NCBI GenBank assembly: GCA_049889695.1
Contig: JBMHCX010000016.1
Span: forward strand, 1-64,000
DNA length: 64,000 nucleotides
Source: WTJH01 sp049889695
GTDB lineage: Bacteria > Bacteroidota > Bacteroidia > Flavobacteriales > Flavobacteriaceae
Reading direction: 5' to 3'
Part shown: positions 34,020 to 44,251 of the stretch, piece by piece
Numbering within the stretch: the first letter of the stretch is position 1
Layout of the letters: each line of letters opens with the position of its first letter
Position numbers and translations under genes: made by a program
Notes under the pieces: generated by a model
Seen by the model: only the letters and a program-made list of their open reading frames with translations
Told to the model about the DNA's origin: nothing
Database searches by the model: none

Positions 34020-35823
34020 GTCCCCCTACTGCGTGTCCTAAAGGCATGGGGACCAGATTCGTTTCGGTATATTCTGTGTTGAAAATATTGTAAAAACCTG
34101 CACTAAGGGTCCATTGCCCTAATTGCCAGCGGACGTTTCCATCGACTAAATGATAGGGGTCTACTAAAGCAGATTCTCGTTGGGCGAACCTGTAGTTGAT
34201 TTGTGTTTGAAATTTTGACGTCCAAAAGCTTGTCCAATTGGCCGTAAAATGATGCTTTAATGAATTGATGGAATAGCGTGAAAAAGGAACTTCTGCGGCT
34301 TTCAGTTCATCGTTTAAATAGGTATAGGCCACATCAAGTTTATTGTTAATACTGCCAAAGGCAAAATCGGTTTGAGCATCTAATTCAAGGCCCGACGTAC
34401 GGAGATCCTGAATGTTATTCGCCTCCCAAAGAGCATCTGCCGTCGTTTTGGTGTAATCAATTAAGTTCTCAGAAGAGCGGATAAATATGGCGCCTCCAAT
34501 TTGTATGTTTTTTCCATCCCAATTAAACCCAATTTCTCCATTCAACGCTTCTTCAGGAGCTAAATCAGCATTCCCTATAGTTGTTCTGTCGGCGTAGTAA
34601 AGGTCTGTATAGGTCGGAATTCGGTAGGTATAGCCTACACTCGAAAAAATTTGAAACCTATTCAGGCGTAGTCCAATATCAATTCCTGGGAAGAGATGTG
34701 TGCCAAAATCAGAAAAGTAATTTAAAGCGGCCCCTGGTGTAATGCTCAATCGGCGACTGTAGAATTCGAATCGGTGTTCGATATAAGTAGTAAGTGTATT
34801 TCGTTTTCTATTGCCGAGGTTATTGGAAGCAATCGTAACGCGATTGACATCAATTCCCAAGCCTGTTTTTCCCCAGTCAGAAACGGTGTAGGTGTCTAGC
34901 GCAAACCCCAGTTTATTAGAAATATGGAGGTTGCGATAGATATCCGGACGATTTCTAATATATTCATACATATCTTGGTTTCTTCGCCAATACAGACGTG
35001 GTTTAAACACCCAGTCGGACGATTGCCAACGGCTAGTAAGTGCAACCAAACTTCCTTGTGTTTCTTCATACTGATCGATCGCTGCAGGACTTGCATAAAA
35101 TCCATTGGCTCCAAACTGGCGACTTTGAAAGCTCGCGATTAATTGGACGGGCTTTTGGTTGAACTGTCCATTGCCCTTGAGAAATAGGTTGTGATTTGTA
35201 AAGTCTGTATTGTAGCGGTAGCCATCTGACCGGCGGTGAGAATACTGTGTTATCCACCCACTATCGGGGGTACCATTGGCTAATAACACTCTGTAGTGCT
35301 GTTGTTCAAAAGCACCGTATTCAGTTTCAACTTCTTGGATAGTACTTTCCGGATTCTTGGTAACCAAATTAATGGCTCCGGTAAATGCATTAGCACCGTA
35401 TATTCGAGCGGCAGGGCCTTTGAGAATTTCAATCCTTTCCAACACTTCTAGTGGTAGAGCCAAATTTAGCGTATGATGTCCCGTCTGAGGGTCATCTACA
35501 CGGACCCCATCAATAAGGAGTAGTGTCTGATCAAAAGAGCCTCCTCGGATATACAAATCAGCTTGCATCCCTTGAATACCTCTTCTACGAATATCTATTC
35601 CGGCAACATTTTGCAATAATTCCGCTAGGGATTGTGCACCACTTTGCTGAATATCTTCTTTGGATACGATGCTGATGTTTCGAGCATCATCGGAAAAAGG
35701 GATTTCTATTCGACTACTTTGTAGAATAACTTCGTTGAGAACAGAGGTAACCTGTCTGGTTTCGACAGCATAACCCAACATCATTTGTAGCCCTAAAAGG
35801 CCACTTAAAATCATTTTTTGCAT
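34003..35823 (-). CDS. BtuB-like TonB-dependent receptor
   Basis: About 606 aa from the Met of the signal peptide at 35823 (MQKMILSGLLG). It has a plug domain (about 45-160; IVSKEDIQQSGAQSLAELLQ, IRGGSFDQTLLLIDGVRVDD) and a 22-strand-type barrel ending GGLSYRF. The plug resembles cobalamin receptors of the BtuB group, but no B12 riboswitch precedes it. It lies directly after atpC on the same strand (50-base gap), so it may be partly read from the atp promoter. Confidence 0.85.
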   Translation of the reverse strand: MQKMILSGLLGLQMMLGYAVETRQVTSVLNEVILQSSRIEIPFSDDARNISIVSKEDIQQSGAQSLAELLQNVAGIDIRRRGIQGMQADLYIRGGSFDQTLLLIDGVRVDDPQTGHHTLNLALPLEVLERIEILKGPAARIYGANAFTGAINLVTKNPESTIQEVETEYGAFEQQHYRVLLANGTPDSGWITQYSHRRSDGYRYNTDFTNHNLFLKGNGQFNQKPVQLIASFQSRQFGANGFYASPAAIDQYEETQGSLVALTSRWQSSDWVFKPRLYWRRNQDMYEYIRNRPDIYRNLHISNKLGFALDTYTVSDWGKTGLGIDVNRVTIASNNLGNRKRNTLTTYIEHRFEFYSRRLSITPGAALNYFSDFGTHLFPGIDIGLRLNRFQIFSSVGYTYRIPTYTDLYYADRTTIGNADLAPEEALNGEIGFNWDGKNIQIGGAIFIRSSENLIDYTKTTADALWEANNIQDLRTSGLELDAQTDFAFGSINNKLDVAYTYLNDELKAAEVPFSRYSINSLKHHFTANWTSFWTSKFQTQINYRFAQRESALVDPYHLVDGNVRWQLGQWTLSAGFYNIFNTEYTETNLVPMPLGHAVGGLSYRF

Positions 35824-35872
35824 GGGTATTCGCTTTAAACGTTTATATCCACGTACGTACGCCTCACTAAAC

Positions 35873-36154
35873 TTAGGCGTCTGCCAAAAGAATAAGTTTA
35901 TTGTTTTGAAGCTCGACCGTCCCACCAGTGATAGTAAAACGCACTCTTGACGCATCCTGTTGTTGGAATATAGCCTGTTGCTCTTCTGACAACTCTAGTG
36001 CTCCTTCAATCACAACATCTCCCTGTTTGAGGGTAGAAACGATAGGAGCATGATTATTGAGTATCTGAAAAATACCAGCTGACCCAGGAACGGTAACTGA
36101 ATCTACTTCACCCTGAAAAAGCGTAGCCTCTGGGGAAACAATTTCTAAATACAT
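35873..36154 (-). CDS. atpC: ATP synthase F1 epsilon subunit
   Basis: The 93-aa protein has the epsilon N-terminal beta-sandwich: MYLEIVSPEATLFQGEVDSV, PGSAGIFQILNNHAP and a terminal strand. It lacks the C-terminal helical hairpin, as in other Bacteroidota. Three bases after atpD; this two-gene atpDC unit separate from the main atp operon is typical of the phylum. Confidence 0.94.
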   Translation of the reverse strand: MYLEIVSPEATLFQGEVDSVTVPGSAGIFQILNNHAPIVSTLKQGDVVIEGALELSEEQQAIFQQQDASRVRFTITGGTVELQNNKLILLADA

Positions 36155-36157
36155 ATT

Positions 36158-37669
36158 CTAGATTTCAGCTAACATTTTTTCTCCTGCTTCTATTGCTTCC
36201 TCAATTGTACCTTTAAGGTTGAAAGCAGCTTCTGGCAGATGATCCAATTCTCCGTCCATAATCATATTAAAGCCTTTGATGGTTTCTTTAATATCTACGA
36301 GGACACCTGGAATACCTGTAAATTGCTCCGCTACATGGAAGGGCTGTGAAAGGAATCGTTGTACTCGACGAGCTCTTCCTACAGCTAATTTATCTTCCTC
36401 AGAAAGCTCTTCCATCCCGAGGATGGCAATGATATCCTGAAGTTCTTTATATCGCTGTAGCAACTCTTTAACACGTTGCGCACAGTTGTAGTGGTCGTCT
36501 CCTAGTATTTCAGCAGTTAAAATTCGAGAAGTAGAATCCAGTGGGTCTACTGCTGGGTAGATTCCAAGCTCTGCAATCTTTCTGGAAAGTACAGTGGTGG
36601 CATCCAAGTGAGCAAAGGTGGTTGCTGGTGCGGGGTCTGTTAAGTCATCCGCCGGGACATATACCGCTTGTACAGAAGTAATAGATCCTTTTTTAGTAGA
36701 AGTAATTCTCTCCTGCATCGCTCCCATTTCTGTTGCCAAAGTAGGTTGGTATCCTACGGCAGAAGGCATACGTCCTAGAAGGGCGGATACTTCAGATCCT
36801 GCTTGCGTGAAACGGAAGATATTATCAACAAAGAAAAGAACGTCTTTTCCCTGACCGTCTCCGGCACCGTCTCGGAAATATTCTGCTACTGTAAGTCCAG
36901 AAAGCGCAACTCTAGCACGTGCTCCTGGAGGCTCATTCATCTGTCCAAAAACGAAGGTCGCCTTAGATTCTTTCATGGCAGCATGGTCCACTTTTTGTAG
37001 ATCCCATCCTCCTTCTTCCATGGAGTGCAAGAAGTCATCGCCATATTTGATAATTCCAGACTCAAGCATCTCACGAAGTAAGTCGTTCCCTTCTCGGGTA
37101 CGCTCTCCAACGCCTGCGAATACAGAGAGTCCTCCGTGTCCTTTTGCAATATTGTTGATCAGTTCTTGAATCAGAACCGTTTTTCCTACTCCGGCACCAC
37201 CAAAGAGACCAATTTTACCTCCTTTGGCGTAGGGTTCAATAAGATCAATTACTTTAATCCCTGTAAAGAGTACTTCTGTTGAAGTAGAAAGTTCTTCGAA
37301 GGAAGGGGCTTCACGGTGAATTGGCAATCCTTGATCTCCTTCTTTGGGGAGTTCTTCAAGACCGTCGATGGCATTTCCGACAACATTGAATAATCGTCCG
37401 TTGACATCCTCGCCAATAGGCATCTGGATGGGGCTACCTTTAGCGACCACTTCAACTCCACGGCTCAGACCGTCGGTAGAATCCATGGAAATGGTTCGGA
37501 CCGTATCTTCTCCAATATGCGATTGAACTTCTAGTACTAAGGAACTTCCGTCGGGACGCTCGATAGACAATGCGTCATAAATTTTTGGAAGTTCAGCGTC
37601 TTGAGAGTTGAATTTTACGTCTACAACTGGACCGATGATTTGCGCTACTTGGCCTTTATTTGTTGCCAT
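36158..37669 (-). CDS. atpD: ATP synthase F1 beta subunit
   Basis: 503 aa from MATNKGQVAQIIGPVVDVKF; an upstream Met adding 12 residues is not expected. Walker A GGAGVGKTVL, the DELSEED-like segment MEELSEEDKLAVGRARRVQR and the nucleotide-site Tyr-containing end are present. Catalytic subunit of ATP synthesis at the inner membrane. Confidence 0.97.
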   Translation of the reverse strand: MATNKGQVAQIIGPVVDVKFNSQDAELPKIYDALSIERPDGSSLVLEVQSHIGEDTVRTISMDSTDGLSRGVEVVAKGSPIQMPIGEDVNGRLFNVVGNAIDGLEELPKEGDQGLPIHREAPSFEELSTSTEVLFTGIKVIDLIEPYAKGGKIGLFGGAGVGKTVLIQELINNIAKGHGGLSVFAGVGERTREGNDLLREMLESGIIKYGDDFLHSMEEGGWDLQKVDHAAMKESKATFVFGQMNEPPGARARVALSGLTVAEYFRDGAGDGQGKDVLFFVDNIFRFTQAGSEVSALLGRMPSAVGYQPTLATEMGAMQERITSTKKGSITSVQAVYVPADDLTDPAPATTFAHLDATTVLSRKIAELGIYPAVDPLDSTSRILTAEILGDDHYNCAQRVKELLQRYKELQDIIAILGMEELSEEDKLAVGRARRVQRFLSQPFHVAEQFTGIPGVLVDIKETIKGFNMIMDGELDHLPEAAFNLKGTIEEAIEAGEKMLAEI

Positions 37670-37754
37670 ATGAGTGATTTCTAAAGGTGATTTAATCGAA
37701 TGCAAAGATAGGGTCTTCTGTAAAATAGAAAACCAAAGGGCCTACTTTTTTTAA

Positions 37755-37785
37755 GGGACAAAAAAAGGGAGCTTTTAGCTCCCTT
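37755..37785 (-). terminator. Terminator of the large TonB receptor gene
   Basis: AAGGGAGCT / AGCTCCCTT stem with a 3-nt loop. On the minus strand the hairpin is followed by a T-run (A-run at 37758-37766 on the plus strand). Confidence 0.8.
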
Positions 37786-37809
37786 AATTTTTAATAATCG
37801 TCAGTTTTT

Positions 37810-40704
37810 TTAGGGTTGGAAAGTCAATCCTACAAAATAAGTCGATCCTATAAGTCCTGCACCAGGGCCTGAATTATATTCTTCTCCTAAGATGTTTGAT
37901 CCTCCAACTTTCACCGACAGTTTGTTGAGATTGTAGGTGAGTTGAGCATCCAGCAAGTTTCGCTCAGGTACCATTCCGTCCGCGAATGAAGCTTCCCATA
38001 AGTAAGAGTCTATGTGGCGGAAATTTAATCCAAAGCCAACATTCTTAAAGAGGTCTTCTTTTCCTAATGAAAGCTTGTAAGTATTTTCAGGTGTATTAAA
38101 ACCAGCTTCAAAGTCTGCATCCTGAGATTGGTCGAACTCAAATTCCGCATGTGTAATACTTAAACCAACGTCAAATCCTTTGATGGTAGTATCTAAACCA
38201 ACATTGAATCCACTAGATTTTACTTCAGCCGAAGTATTTGCTGTGATTGAATAAATAGTAAAATCTCCGTTTCCTAAAGCAGCTAAACTTGCTGGCACTG
38301 GTGTAGCCGCGAGAACTCCAGCAGGAATGTGGTTCGCTGTGTCAGCGAGATTAACACTTCCATAGTGAGGAGTGATGACATTATTAGCTGAAATGAAATT
38401 TTTGTATTCATTCATGTAGTAGCTAGCATCTACATAAAATGGACCAATTTTTCCACGGTACCCAATTTCATAAGCAGTAACTTCTTCTGGCTTGATTTCT
38501 GCAACAGTAGCCTTTTGAAGTAGCGTAGGATTAGCTGCTCCACCTGCAACAAATGCTTGTACTGATGTTGCCGTAAACGAATTGTCACGAACATTTACAC
38601 CAGAGAGGGTATTAAATACGTTTATAGTCGGCACTAACTGAAACAATGGAGCCATTGCCGCAGTAACCGTTCTAGTCGTCGATCTAAATCGGTCAAAGTT
38701 GTCGGGTGCAGCTCCTAAGAGTGTTCCAATAGGGGTTTCTAAACCAATGTATTGATTTTGTGTTGTTGGATATCTGAAACCTGTCTGAAAAGATAAACGG
38801 AAGTTGTGGTTACGCGCTTCGTCTGGTGTCCAAACAAAAGAAACACGGGGAGAGTAATTCCCATCAAAGTTTTGGGCACCGTCATAGCGAATAGATCCTG
38901 TAAATTTCAAGTGATCGCCAAAGTTTCTTTGGGCCTGAACATATACACCGTATTCTGAAAAATCAATCTTACTTTCACGATCTGTAAATATACTTCCCTC
39001 TGAATTCAAGTTATAAGTTCTGTAAGAACCCCCAATCTGGAATTCTGCTAAACCAATCGCATCACCAAAGTTGTAATTTGCATCGAAGTGAGTCAATGAT
39101 GTGTTATCCGTGAACTTCGATCCGTCATAAAGGGGAGTTGAAGTAATCGTATCAAAAGCTGTGTTAAAGGCAGCACTTCCAACAGCTGGAAGTGTAGCAT
39201 TTGCCGCGGCATAGGCAGCAGCATGAGCTTGGTCACCTGTTCCTCCCTGAGCTCTAGCGCCAATGTAAGTCCCTGCATACATCCCAAACCAATCCTCAGC
39301 AAAAGCCTGCGATAATTTGATTCCAGTATTCACTGCATCGTATGCATTCCCAGAATCCTCTGAAGTAGTATATCCTCTTACAAAGAAATTTTTCCCTCTA
39401 AGTTCAAGTTTATGTTGTTGCATAGAGAAGTCTTTGAGGATATATCGGCTGGCTCCTTGATAAATAGAATTACCCATTCCTAATTTTGACACCAAGCTTA
39501 GTTCTGTATTCTCTGAAAGCTTAAAGTGGATAGAAGCATCTACTTTAGTACTTGTCGCATCTCCATTGTAGAGTTGTTGTTCAGAATAACCAGGCATAGA
39601 TACATTTACGCCTGCCGCAAGCGGTAGTGCAGGAGCAAGAGCAGCCGGTAGGAGACCTCTTTGAATCAAAGCTCCTCCGAAGGTTGCTACATCCAAGTTC
39701 GCCACGCCTAGAGCAGCTTCTCCGAGCGCTTGAAGGGTAACTTCATCTCCATATAGATTTAAACCGTTGAAAACTGTCTGGTTCCGACGAGAAGTCAATG
39801 CATCTGCGACACCAGCTCCTCGGTCTTCATACTGACGGAAGTCTGTAGCCGCCCATTCTTTTCCCTGATAATGAGAAACATTAAACTTTACTGCAAATTT
39901 GTCGCTAAGCTTAAAGGCCGCACGAACAGCAACATCGTAATAAGTATTATCCCCATTATTGGAAGATGAGTTGATCCCTGTTTTAGCATATGCGCTCACT
40001 CCAGGACTATCAAAAGGACTCTTAGAACGCATGAATAAGATACCGTTGAATGCATTTGCCCCGTATAGAGCCGAAGAAGCTCCAGGAAGTAATTCCAAAG
40101 AAGCAACGTCTAATTGATTCAATCCTAAGAGGTTACCTACGGCAAAGTTTAATCCAGGTGCCGCATTGTCCATCCCATCCACAAGTTGTAGGAAACGGGT
40201 GTTCGCAAAAGAGGCAAACCCACGAGTATTTACTGAAGCAAATCCTATAGCAGAATAGTTAACATCTACTCCTTTAAGATTTTCTAGAGACGTATAAAAG
40301 TCAGGAGATGTAGCGTTTTGAATGTCTTTTAAGCTTAAGCGCTCAACAGAAACTGGCGATTCTGCAATACGCTCAGGCGTTCTAGAAGCCGCAATAATAA
40401 TTTCTTCAAGTTCGTTTTGCGCTTCCGTTAAAACAATGTTTAAGGCAGCATCGGCAGAAGTTACTTGAACTTCCTGCGTTTCAAAACCTACGGAACTTAC
40501 TTTAATCGTAAAAGGTAGGGCAGAAGCTGTAGTAAAACTAAAGTTACCGTCAAAATCTGTCACCACACCTTCACCTTCCTGAATAAGCACGTTGGCTCCA
40601 GGAATAGGCTGGTTGTTGTTGTCATTAACTGTTCCTTTAATGGTCGTCTGAGCAAAAGCTAGCGTCACCGAAAAAACAGCTAAAAGTGTCCATAATTTTT
40701 TCAT
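37810..40704 (-). CDS. Large TonB-dependent receptor with CarboxypepD_reg domain
   Basis: The 964-aa protein has a signal peptide (1-18, ending AFAQ) and an N-terminal carboxypeptidase-regulatory-like sandwich (about 20-105; GTVNDNNNQPIPGANVLIQ). A plug domain (about 115-235) and a barrel ending GLTFQP follow. It is not SusC-type: there is no SusD neighbour and the length and plug differ. The barrel is Ala/Gly/Asn-rich. The ligand is unknown. Monocistronic with its own terminator. Confidence 0.88.
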   Translation of the reverse strand: MKKLWTLLAVFSVTLAFAQTTIKGTVNDNNNQPIPGANVLIQEGEGVVTDFDGNFSFTTASALPFTIKVSSVGFETQEVQVTSADAALNIVLTEAQNELEEIIIAASRTPERIAESPVSVERLSLKDIQNATSPDFYTSLENLKGVDVNYSAIGFASVNTRGFASFANTRFLQLVDGMDNAAPGLNFAVGNLLGLNQLDVASLELLPGASSALYGANAFNGILFMRSKSPFDSPGVSAYAKTGINSSSNNGDNTYYDVAVRAAFKLSDKFAVKFNVSHYQGKEWAATDFRQYEDRGAGVADALTSRRNQTVFNGLNLYGDEVTLQALGEAALGVANLDVATFGGALIQRGLLPAALAPALPLAAGVNVSMPGYSEQQLYNGDATSTKVDASIHFKLSENTELSLVSKLGMGNSIYQGASRYILKDFSMQQHKLELRGKNFFVRGYTTSEDSGNAYDAVNTGIKLSQAFAEDWFGMYAGTYIGARAQGGTGDQAHAAAYAAANATLPAVGSAAFNTAFDTITSTPLYDGSKFTDNTSLTHFDANYNFGDAIGLAEFQIGGSYRTYNLNSEGSIFTDRESKIDFSEYGVYVQAQRNFGDHLKFTGSIRYDGAQNFDGNYSPRVSFVWTPDEARNHNFRLSFQTGFRYPTTQNQYIGLETPIGTLLGAAPDNFDRFRSTTRTVTAAMAPLFQLVPTINVFNTLSGVNVRDNSFTATSVQAFVAGGAANPTLLQKATVAEIKPEEVTAYEIGYRGKIGPFYVDASYYMNEYKNFISANNVITPHYGSVNLADTANHIPAGVLAATPVPASLAALGNGDFTIYSITANTSAEVKSSGFNVGLDTTIKGFDVGLSITHAEFEFDQSQDADFEAGFNTPENTYKLSLGKEDLFKNVGFGLNFRHIDSYLWEASFADGMVPERNLLDAQLTYNLNKLSVKVGGSNILGEEYNSGPGAGLIGSTYFVGLTFQP

Positions 40705-40780
40705 GTGATTTTTGTTTCTATGTATTTAAGAATCGTAAATATAGTTAATTTGTTAAACAATAGTTAAACCCATAGCCAGT

Positions 40781-41683
40781 TTGAAACCAAATTTTGATCA
40801 AGTATTAATTCATTTTGATGCCAACCAACAGTCAGGACTCTATTGGATCTTGGCATTTATAATGTTTGGAGTAGCTCTTCAAATTCGTCTGGAGGACTTT
40901 AAACTATTGTGGATCCAACAAAAAAGCGTGTGGGCAGGATTGCTGAGTCAGTTTGTTCTTTTGCCCTTGCTCACCTTTGTTTTAGTTCGTTTAACGGAAC
41001 CTCATCCTAGCCTTGCCTTGGGGATGTTCTTAGTTGCGGCATGCCCCGGTGGGAATATTTCAAATTTTATGAGCGCTCATGCGCAAGCCAACATTCCTCT
41101 TTCTGTTAGTTTAACGGCTTTTTCATCAGGGCTGGCCGTCTTTCTTACACCGTTGAATTTTATGTTTTACGCCTCTTTATACGAGCCCACAGCACTCCTG
41201 CTAACCAGTATTCATGTAGATGGAAAAGAGCTTTTAAAACTGCAAGTCTTAATGCTCGTTTTACCCTTGTTTATAGGAATGTACCTCGCTCACAAATTCC
41301 ACTCCATTGCCAAAAGCCTTGCGCGGGTTGTACATCCTTTATCCTTGGGAATTTTTATCCTGTTGGTGTCGGTCGCTTTTTGGAATAATCGAGAGTTGTT
41401 TCTCGAGCACTTTGAAGTGTTTTTCTTCTGGGTGTTGGTCCACAATGCGATAGCTTTGTGTAGTGGCTACGGCCTTGGTTTAGGCTTTGGATTAGATAAA
41501 AACAGTTGTCGTACATTGGCTATAGAAACGGGCATTCAAAATTCGGGATTGGGACTAGTCATCGTTTTTTCGTTCTTTAGTCAATTAGGGGGAATGGCCA
41601 TGATAACTGCCTGGTGGGGGATTTGGCACATCATTTCTGGTCTTGCTATTTCCACTAATTTTAGATATCGACCGCTTCGCTGA
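40781..41683 (+). CDS. Bile acid:sodium symporter (BASS) family protein
   Basis: The 300-aa protein starts at TTG, with about nine to ten helices. BASS signatures are AACPGGNISNFMSAHAQANIPLS and EVTGIQN-like IETGIQNSGLG. Family members co-transport organic acids with Na+. The substrate is not predictable. Downstream acyltransferase gene starts six bases after the stop. Confidence 0.85.
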   Translation: MKPNFDQVLIHFDANQQSGLYWILAFIMFGVALQIRLEDFKLLWIQQKSVWAGLLSQFVLLPLLTFVLVRLTEPHPSLALGMFLVAACPGGNISNFMSAHAQANIPLSVSLTAFSSGLAVFLTPLNFMFYASLYEPTALLLTSIHVDGKELLKLQVLMLVLPLFIGMYLAHKFHSIAKSLARVVHPLSLGIFILLVSVAFWNNRELFLEHFEVFFFWVLVHNAIALCSGYGLGLGFGLDKNSCRTLAIETGIQNSGLGLVIVFSFFSQLGGMAMITAWWGIWHIISGLAISTNFRYRPLR

Positions 41684-41689
41684 TTATTT

Positions 41690-42712
41690 ATGACGTACCG
41701 CATATTTAGATTCTTCTTCCGTCTTTATTTTCGCATTTATTTTGGGAAAATACAGGTGTTTGGTGCAGATAAAATTCCCCCAAATGCTGGGGTGTTACTG
41801 AGTCCCAATCATCAGAATGCTCTGATTGACCCGCTTGTTATTGCCGTATGTCTGCAACAGCCGATTTATTTTTTTACCCGTGGGGATGTTTTCGTCCCAT
41901 TAGTCAAGGGTCTATTTAAGCGTTTGCAATTACTTCCAGTTTATCGCATCCGCAATGGCTTTTCCAGCTTAAAAAAAAATAAAGACACCTTCGCGCGTGG
42001 AGCACAACTGTTATCCGGAGGGGAAAAGGTGGTTATGTTTTCTGAAGGTCTACATCATTTAGAACACTACCTATATCCAATTTCCAAGGGGAGCAGTCGT
42101 TTTGTATTGGAGGCCCAGCAAAAAACTAGCCGCCCCATATTCATGCTCCCTGTCGGCATCAATTATAGTCATCCTCATCGTGCTGGCGCTGCGATTCACC
42201 TTGTTTTTGGCGATCCAATAGCAGTTCCGAAGGAATCTACTCAACCACCTATAAGCCCTCAACGGATAAGATCCCTAAAGGAAGATTTGGAAGAGAAGAT
42301 GCGCCAATGTTTATGGATTCCAGAAAAGTCGGAGGATTATCCTCTACAACTTCGACAATTAACCTATGCGTTGACGCGTAAATCTTTTGATGAGGTGAGG
42401 GGTTTGTTACAATATCCTTCAAAAGAGCTTCCAAAAAAGAGTCGAATATTCCCCATCGTAAAGTTTTTTGCGTGGATGAACTATCCTCCCGCTCTGTGGC
42501 TCAATAGGCAATGTCGTCAGTTGAAAGACCCCGTTTTTGAGGGAACTACACGACTAGCAGGGAGTCTTGTAGTCTATCCCATCTGGTGGTTTTCGACAGG
42601 ACTTTTGGTTCATTATTTCTACGGTTTTAAGACAGCAATAATAACGGCAGCAACCTTTGTATTAGCAAAACACATAGAAAATAAAATCAACATAAGAAAA
42701 GCAAATAATTAA
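41690..42712 (+). CDS. PlsC-type lysophospholipid acyltransferase
   Basis: The 340-aa protein has the acyltransferase motif NHQNALIDPLV (NHx4D, about 41-51) and the FSEG motif (about 116). The C-terminal third has membrane-associating segments. It would acylate a lysophospholipid or glycerol-phosphate during phospholipid synthesis at the inner membrane. Longer than typical PlsC (about 240 aa), with an extended C-terminal region of unknown role. Confidence 0.85.
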   Translation: MTYRIFRFFFRLYFRIYFGKIQVFGADKIPPNAGVLLSPNHQNALIDPLVIAVCLQQPIYFFTRGDVFVPLVKGLFKRLQLLPVYRIRNGFSSLKKNKDTFARGAQLLSGGEKVVMFSEGLHHLEHYLYPISKGSSRFVLEAQQKTSRPIFMLPVGINYSHPHRAGAAIHLVFGDPIAVPKESTQPPISPQRIRSLKEDLEEKMRQCLWIPEKSEDYPLQLRQLTYALTRKSFDEVRGLLQYPSKELPKKSRIFPIVKFFAWMNYPPALWLNRQCRQLKDPVFEGTTRLAGSLVVYPIWWFSTGLLVHYFYGFKTAIITAATFVLAKHIENKINIRKANN

Positions 42713-42813
42713 AGTGTCTGCACCTTTTTATAGAGGATGAATACTCGCTCTTAGAGGAGTTTGGTTTGTAGCAGACCGGCTTATAATGGTAGTTTGAATT
42801 ACATTTGTAGTCT

Positions 42814-43782
42814 ATGAAAGATGTAATCATTATCGGAGCAGGACCAATAGGTCTGGCGTGTGGAATTGAAGCTCAGCAAAAAGGGCTGGATTATTTAATC
42901 TTAGAAAAAGGTCTTTTGGTCAATTCAATTTTTCACTACCCTCGCAACATGACCTTCTTTTCGACTTCCGACCATCTGGAAATAGGAAATGTTCCATTTA
43001 TTTCACATCAGCCAAAACCAACACGTAGCGAAGCCTTAGAATATTACAGGAGAGTTTGTCAACACTATCAGTTGGCACTGAAGCTATATGAAGGGGTTGA
43101 AGAAATTATCCCGGAGAAGTCAGGTTTTTTCGTTCGAACCGCCAAGGATTCCTATCGCGCTAAAAATATTGTCATTGCTTCAGGATTTTACGATCGCCCT
43201 TATTTGTTGAATGTTCCTGGCGAAGATTTACCCAAAGTGAAACACTATTACGATGAGCCTCATCCTTATTTTCACATGGATGTGGTCGTGGTGGGGGCGG
43301 CAAATTCAGCGGTCGATGTGGCATTGGAAACCTATCGCAAAGGGGCCAAAAGTGTCACCATGATTATTCGAGAATCAGAGATCGGAAAAAACGTCAAATA
43401 TTGGGCTCGTCCAGATATTGTTAACCGTATTCAAGAAGGGAGTATACAAGCCTATTTCAATGCTGAAATCGATCAAATATTTCCGGATCGTGTAGCATTT
43501 ACGACCCCTCAGGGGCAACAAACGATCCCGAACGATTTTGTTTTAGCCATGACAGGGTATCAGCCGCATTTCCAAATGCTCGAAAGTTTATCAGTTCAAT
43601 TTCAGGAGGATGCCTACCGAACACCCATCTACGATACCCAAACCATGGAGTCCACGACTGCGGGTGTCTACTTAGCTGGAGTTGTGTGTGGAGGGTTAAA
43701 AACGAACAAGTGGTTTATTGAAAATTCGAGAGAACACGCCCCGAAGATTATCGACCATATTGCACAAAAAATATCAGATTAG
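42814..43782 (+). CDS. ypdA: YpdA-family bacillithiol-disulfide reductase
   Basis: The 322-aa flavoprotein has an N-terminal FAD site (IIIGAGPIGLACG), a middle NADPH site (VVVVGAANSAVDVALETY) and the YpdA-typical FSTSDHLEIGNVPF. It reduces bacillithiol disulfide with NADPH in organisms that use bacillithiol. TACATTTG at 42800-42807, six bases before the ATG, may be its promoter. The last nine bases overlap the convergent DinB gene. Confidence 0.9.
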   Translation: MKDVIIIGAGPIGLACGIEAQQKGLDYLILEKGLLVNSIFHYPRNMTFFSTSDHLEIGNVPFISHQPKPTRSEALEYYRRVCQHYQLALKLYEGVEEIIPEKSGFFVRTAKDSYRAKNIVIASGFYDRPYLLNVPGEDLPKVKHYYDEPHPYFHMDVVVVGAANSAVDVALETYRKGAKSVTMIIRESEIGKNVKYWARPDIVNRIQEGSIQAYFNAEIDQIFPDRVAFTTPQGQQTIPNDFVLAMTGYQPHFQMLESLSVQFQEDAYRTPIYDTQTMESTTAGVYLAGVVCGGLKTNKWFIENSREHAPKIIDHIAQKISD

Positions 43783-44247
43783 TTTCGCAAGTGCCAATAC
43801 CGATCCTATATGTATCCCATCGTGGAATCCAGCAAACGCAACAGCTTTTTCAATAGAATCGATCGTGAAATTGGTTGAAGTAGTATAACTGGAATACTGC
43901 TTGAAAAAATCATTCTCATCCAAATCCTTTTTTAGCTGTAACAAGCTTTCTGTAAACAAGTTTTTTAACTCCTCTACTTTAGTTGCTGAAACGTCTTCGG
44001 TGGGTTTGGTGCCCTTTCGAAAATTATCGATCCAATACCCATCCAATGGAATAGGTTGTTTGGCAATAGCATAGGTCAATAACATTCGTGTAGCCAGACA
44101 ATGTCCGATGTTCCAGACGATGTTATTATTGAATCCTGCAGGGATACGATTCAACTGATCGTTGTCGAACCGATCGAGTAATTTGACGAATAACTGCTGG
44201 TTATGTTGCCAAATTTCGAGCGATTGTTGCAGGGAAGTTTCGATCAT
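43774..44247 (-). CDS. DinB-family protein
   Basis: The 157-aa four-helix-bundle protein has the metal-ligand His residues in WNIGHCLATR and FHDGIHIGSVLAL. DinB/BstA relatives include thiol transferases that use bacillithiol or mycothiol; the neighbouring ypdA makes such a role plausible here, but it is inference. Follows the DUF4270 gene on the minus strand (4-base gap). Confidence 0.85.
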   Translation of the reverse strand: MIETSLQQSLEIWQHNQQLFVKLLDRFDNDQLNRIPAGFNNNIVWNIGHCLATRMLLTYAIAKQPIPLDGYWIDNFRKGTKPTEDVSATKVEELKNLFTESLLQLKKDLDENDFFKQYSSYTTSTNFTIDSIEKAVAFAGFHDGIHIGSVLALAKLI

Positions 44248-44251
44248 AGGA

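Noticed and set aside
35823..35873. Cobalamin riboswitch before the BtuB-like receptor
   Set aside because: Only about 50 bases separate it from atpC and no B12-box-like sequence was seen.
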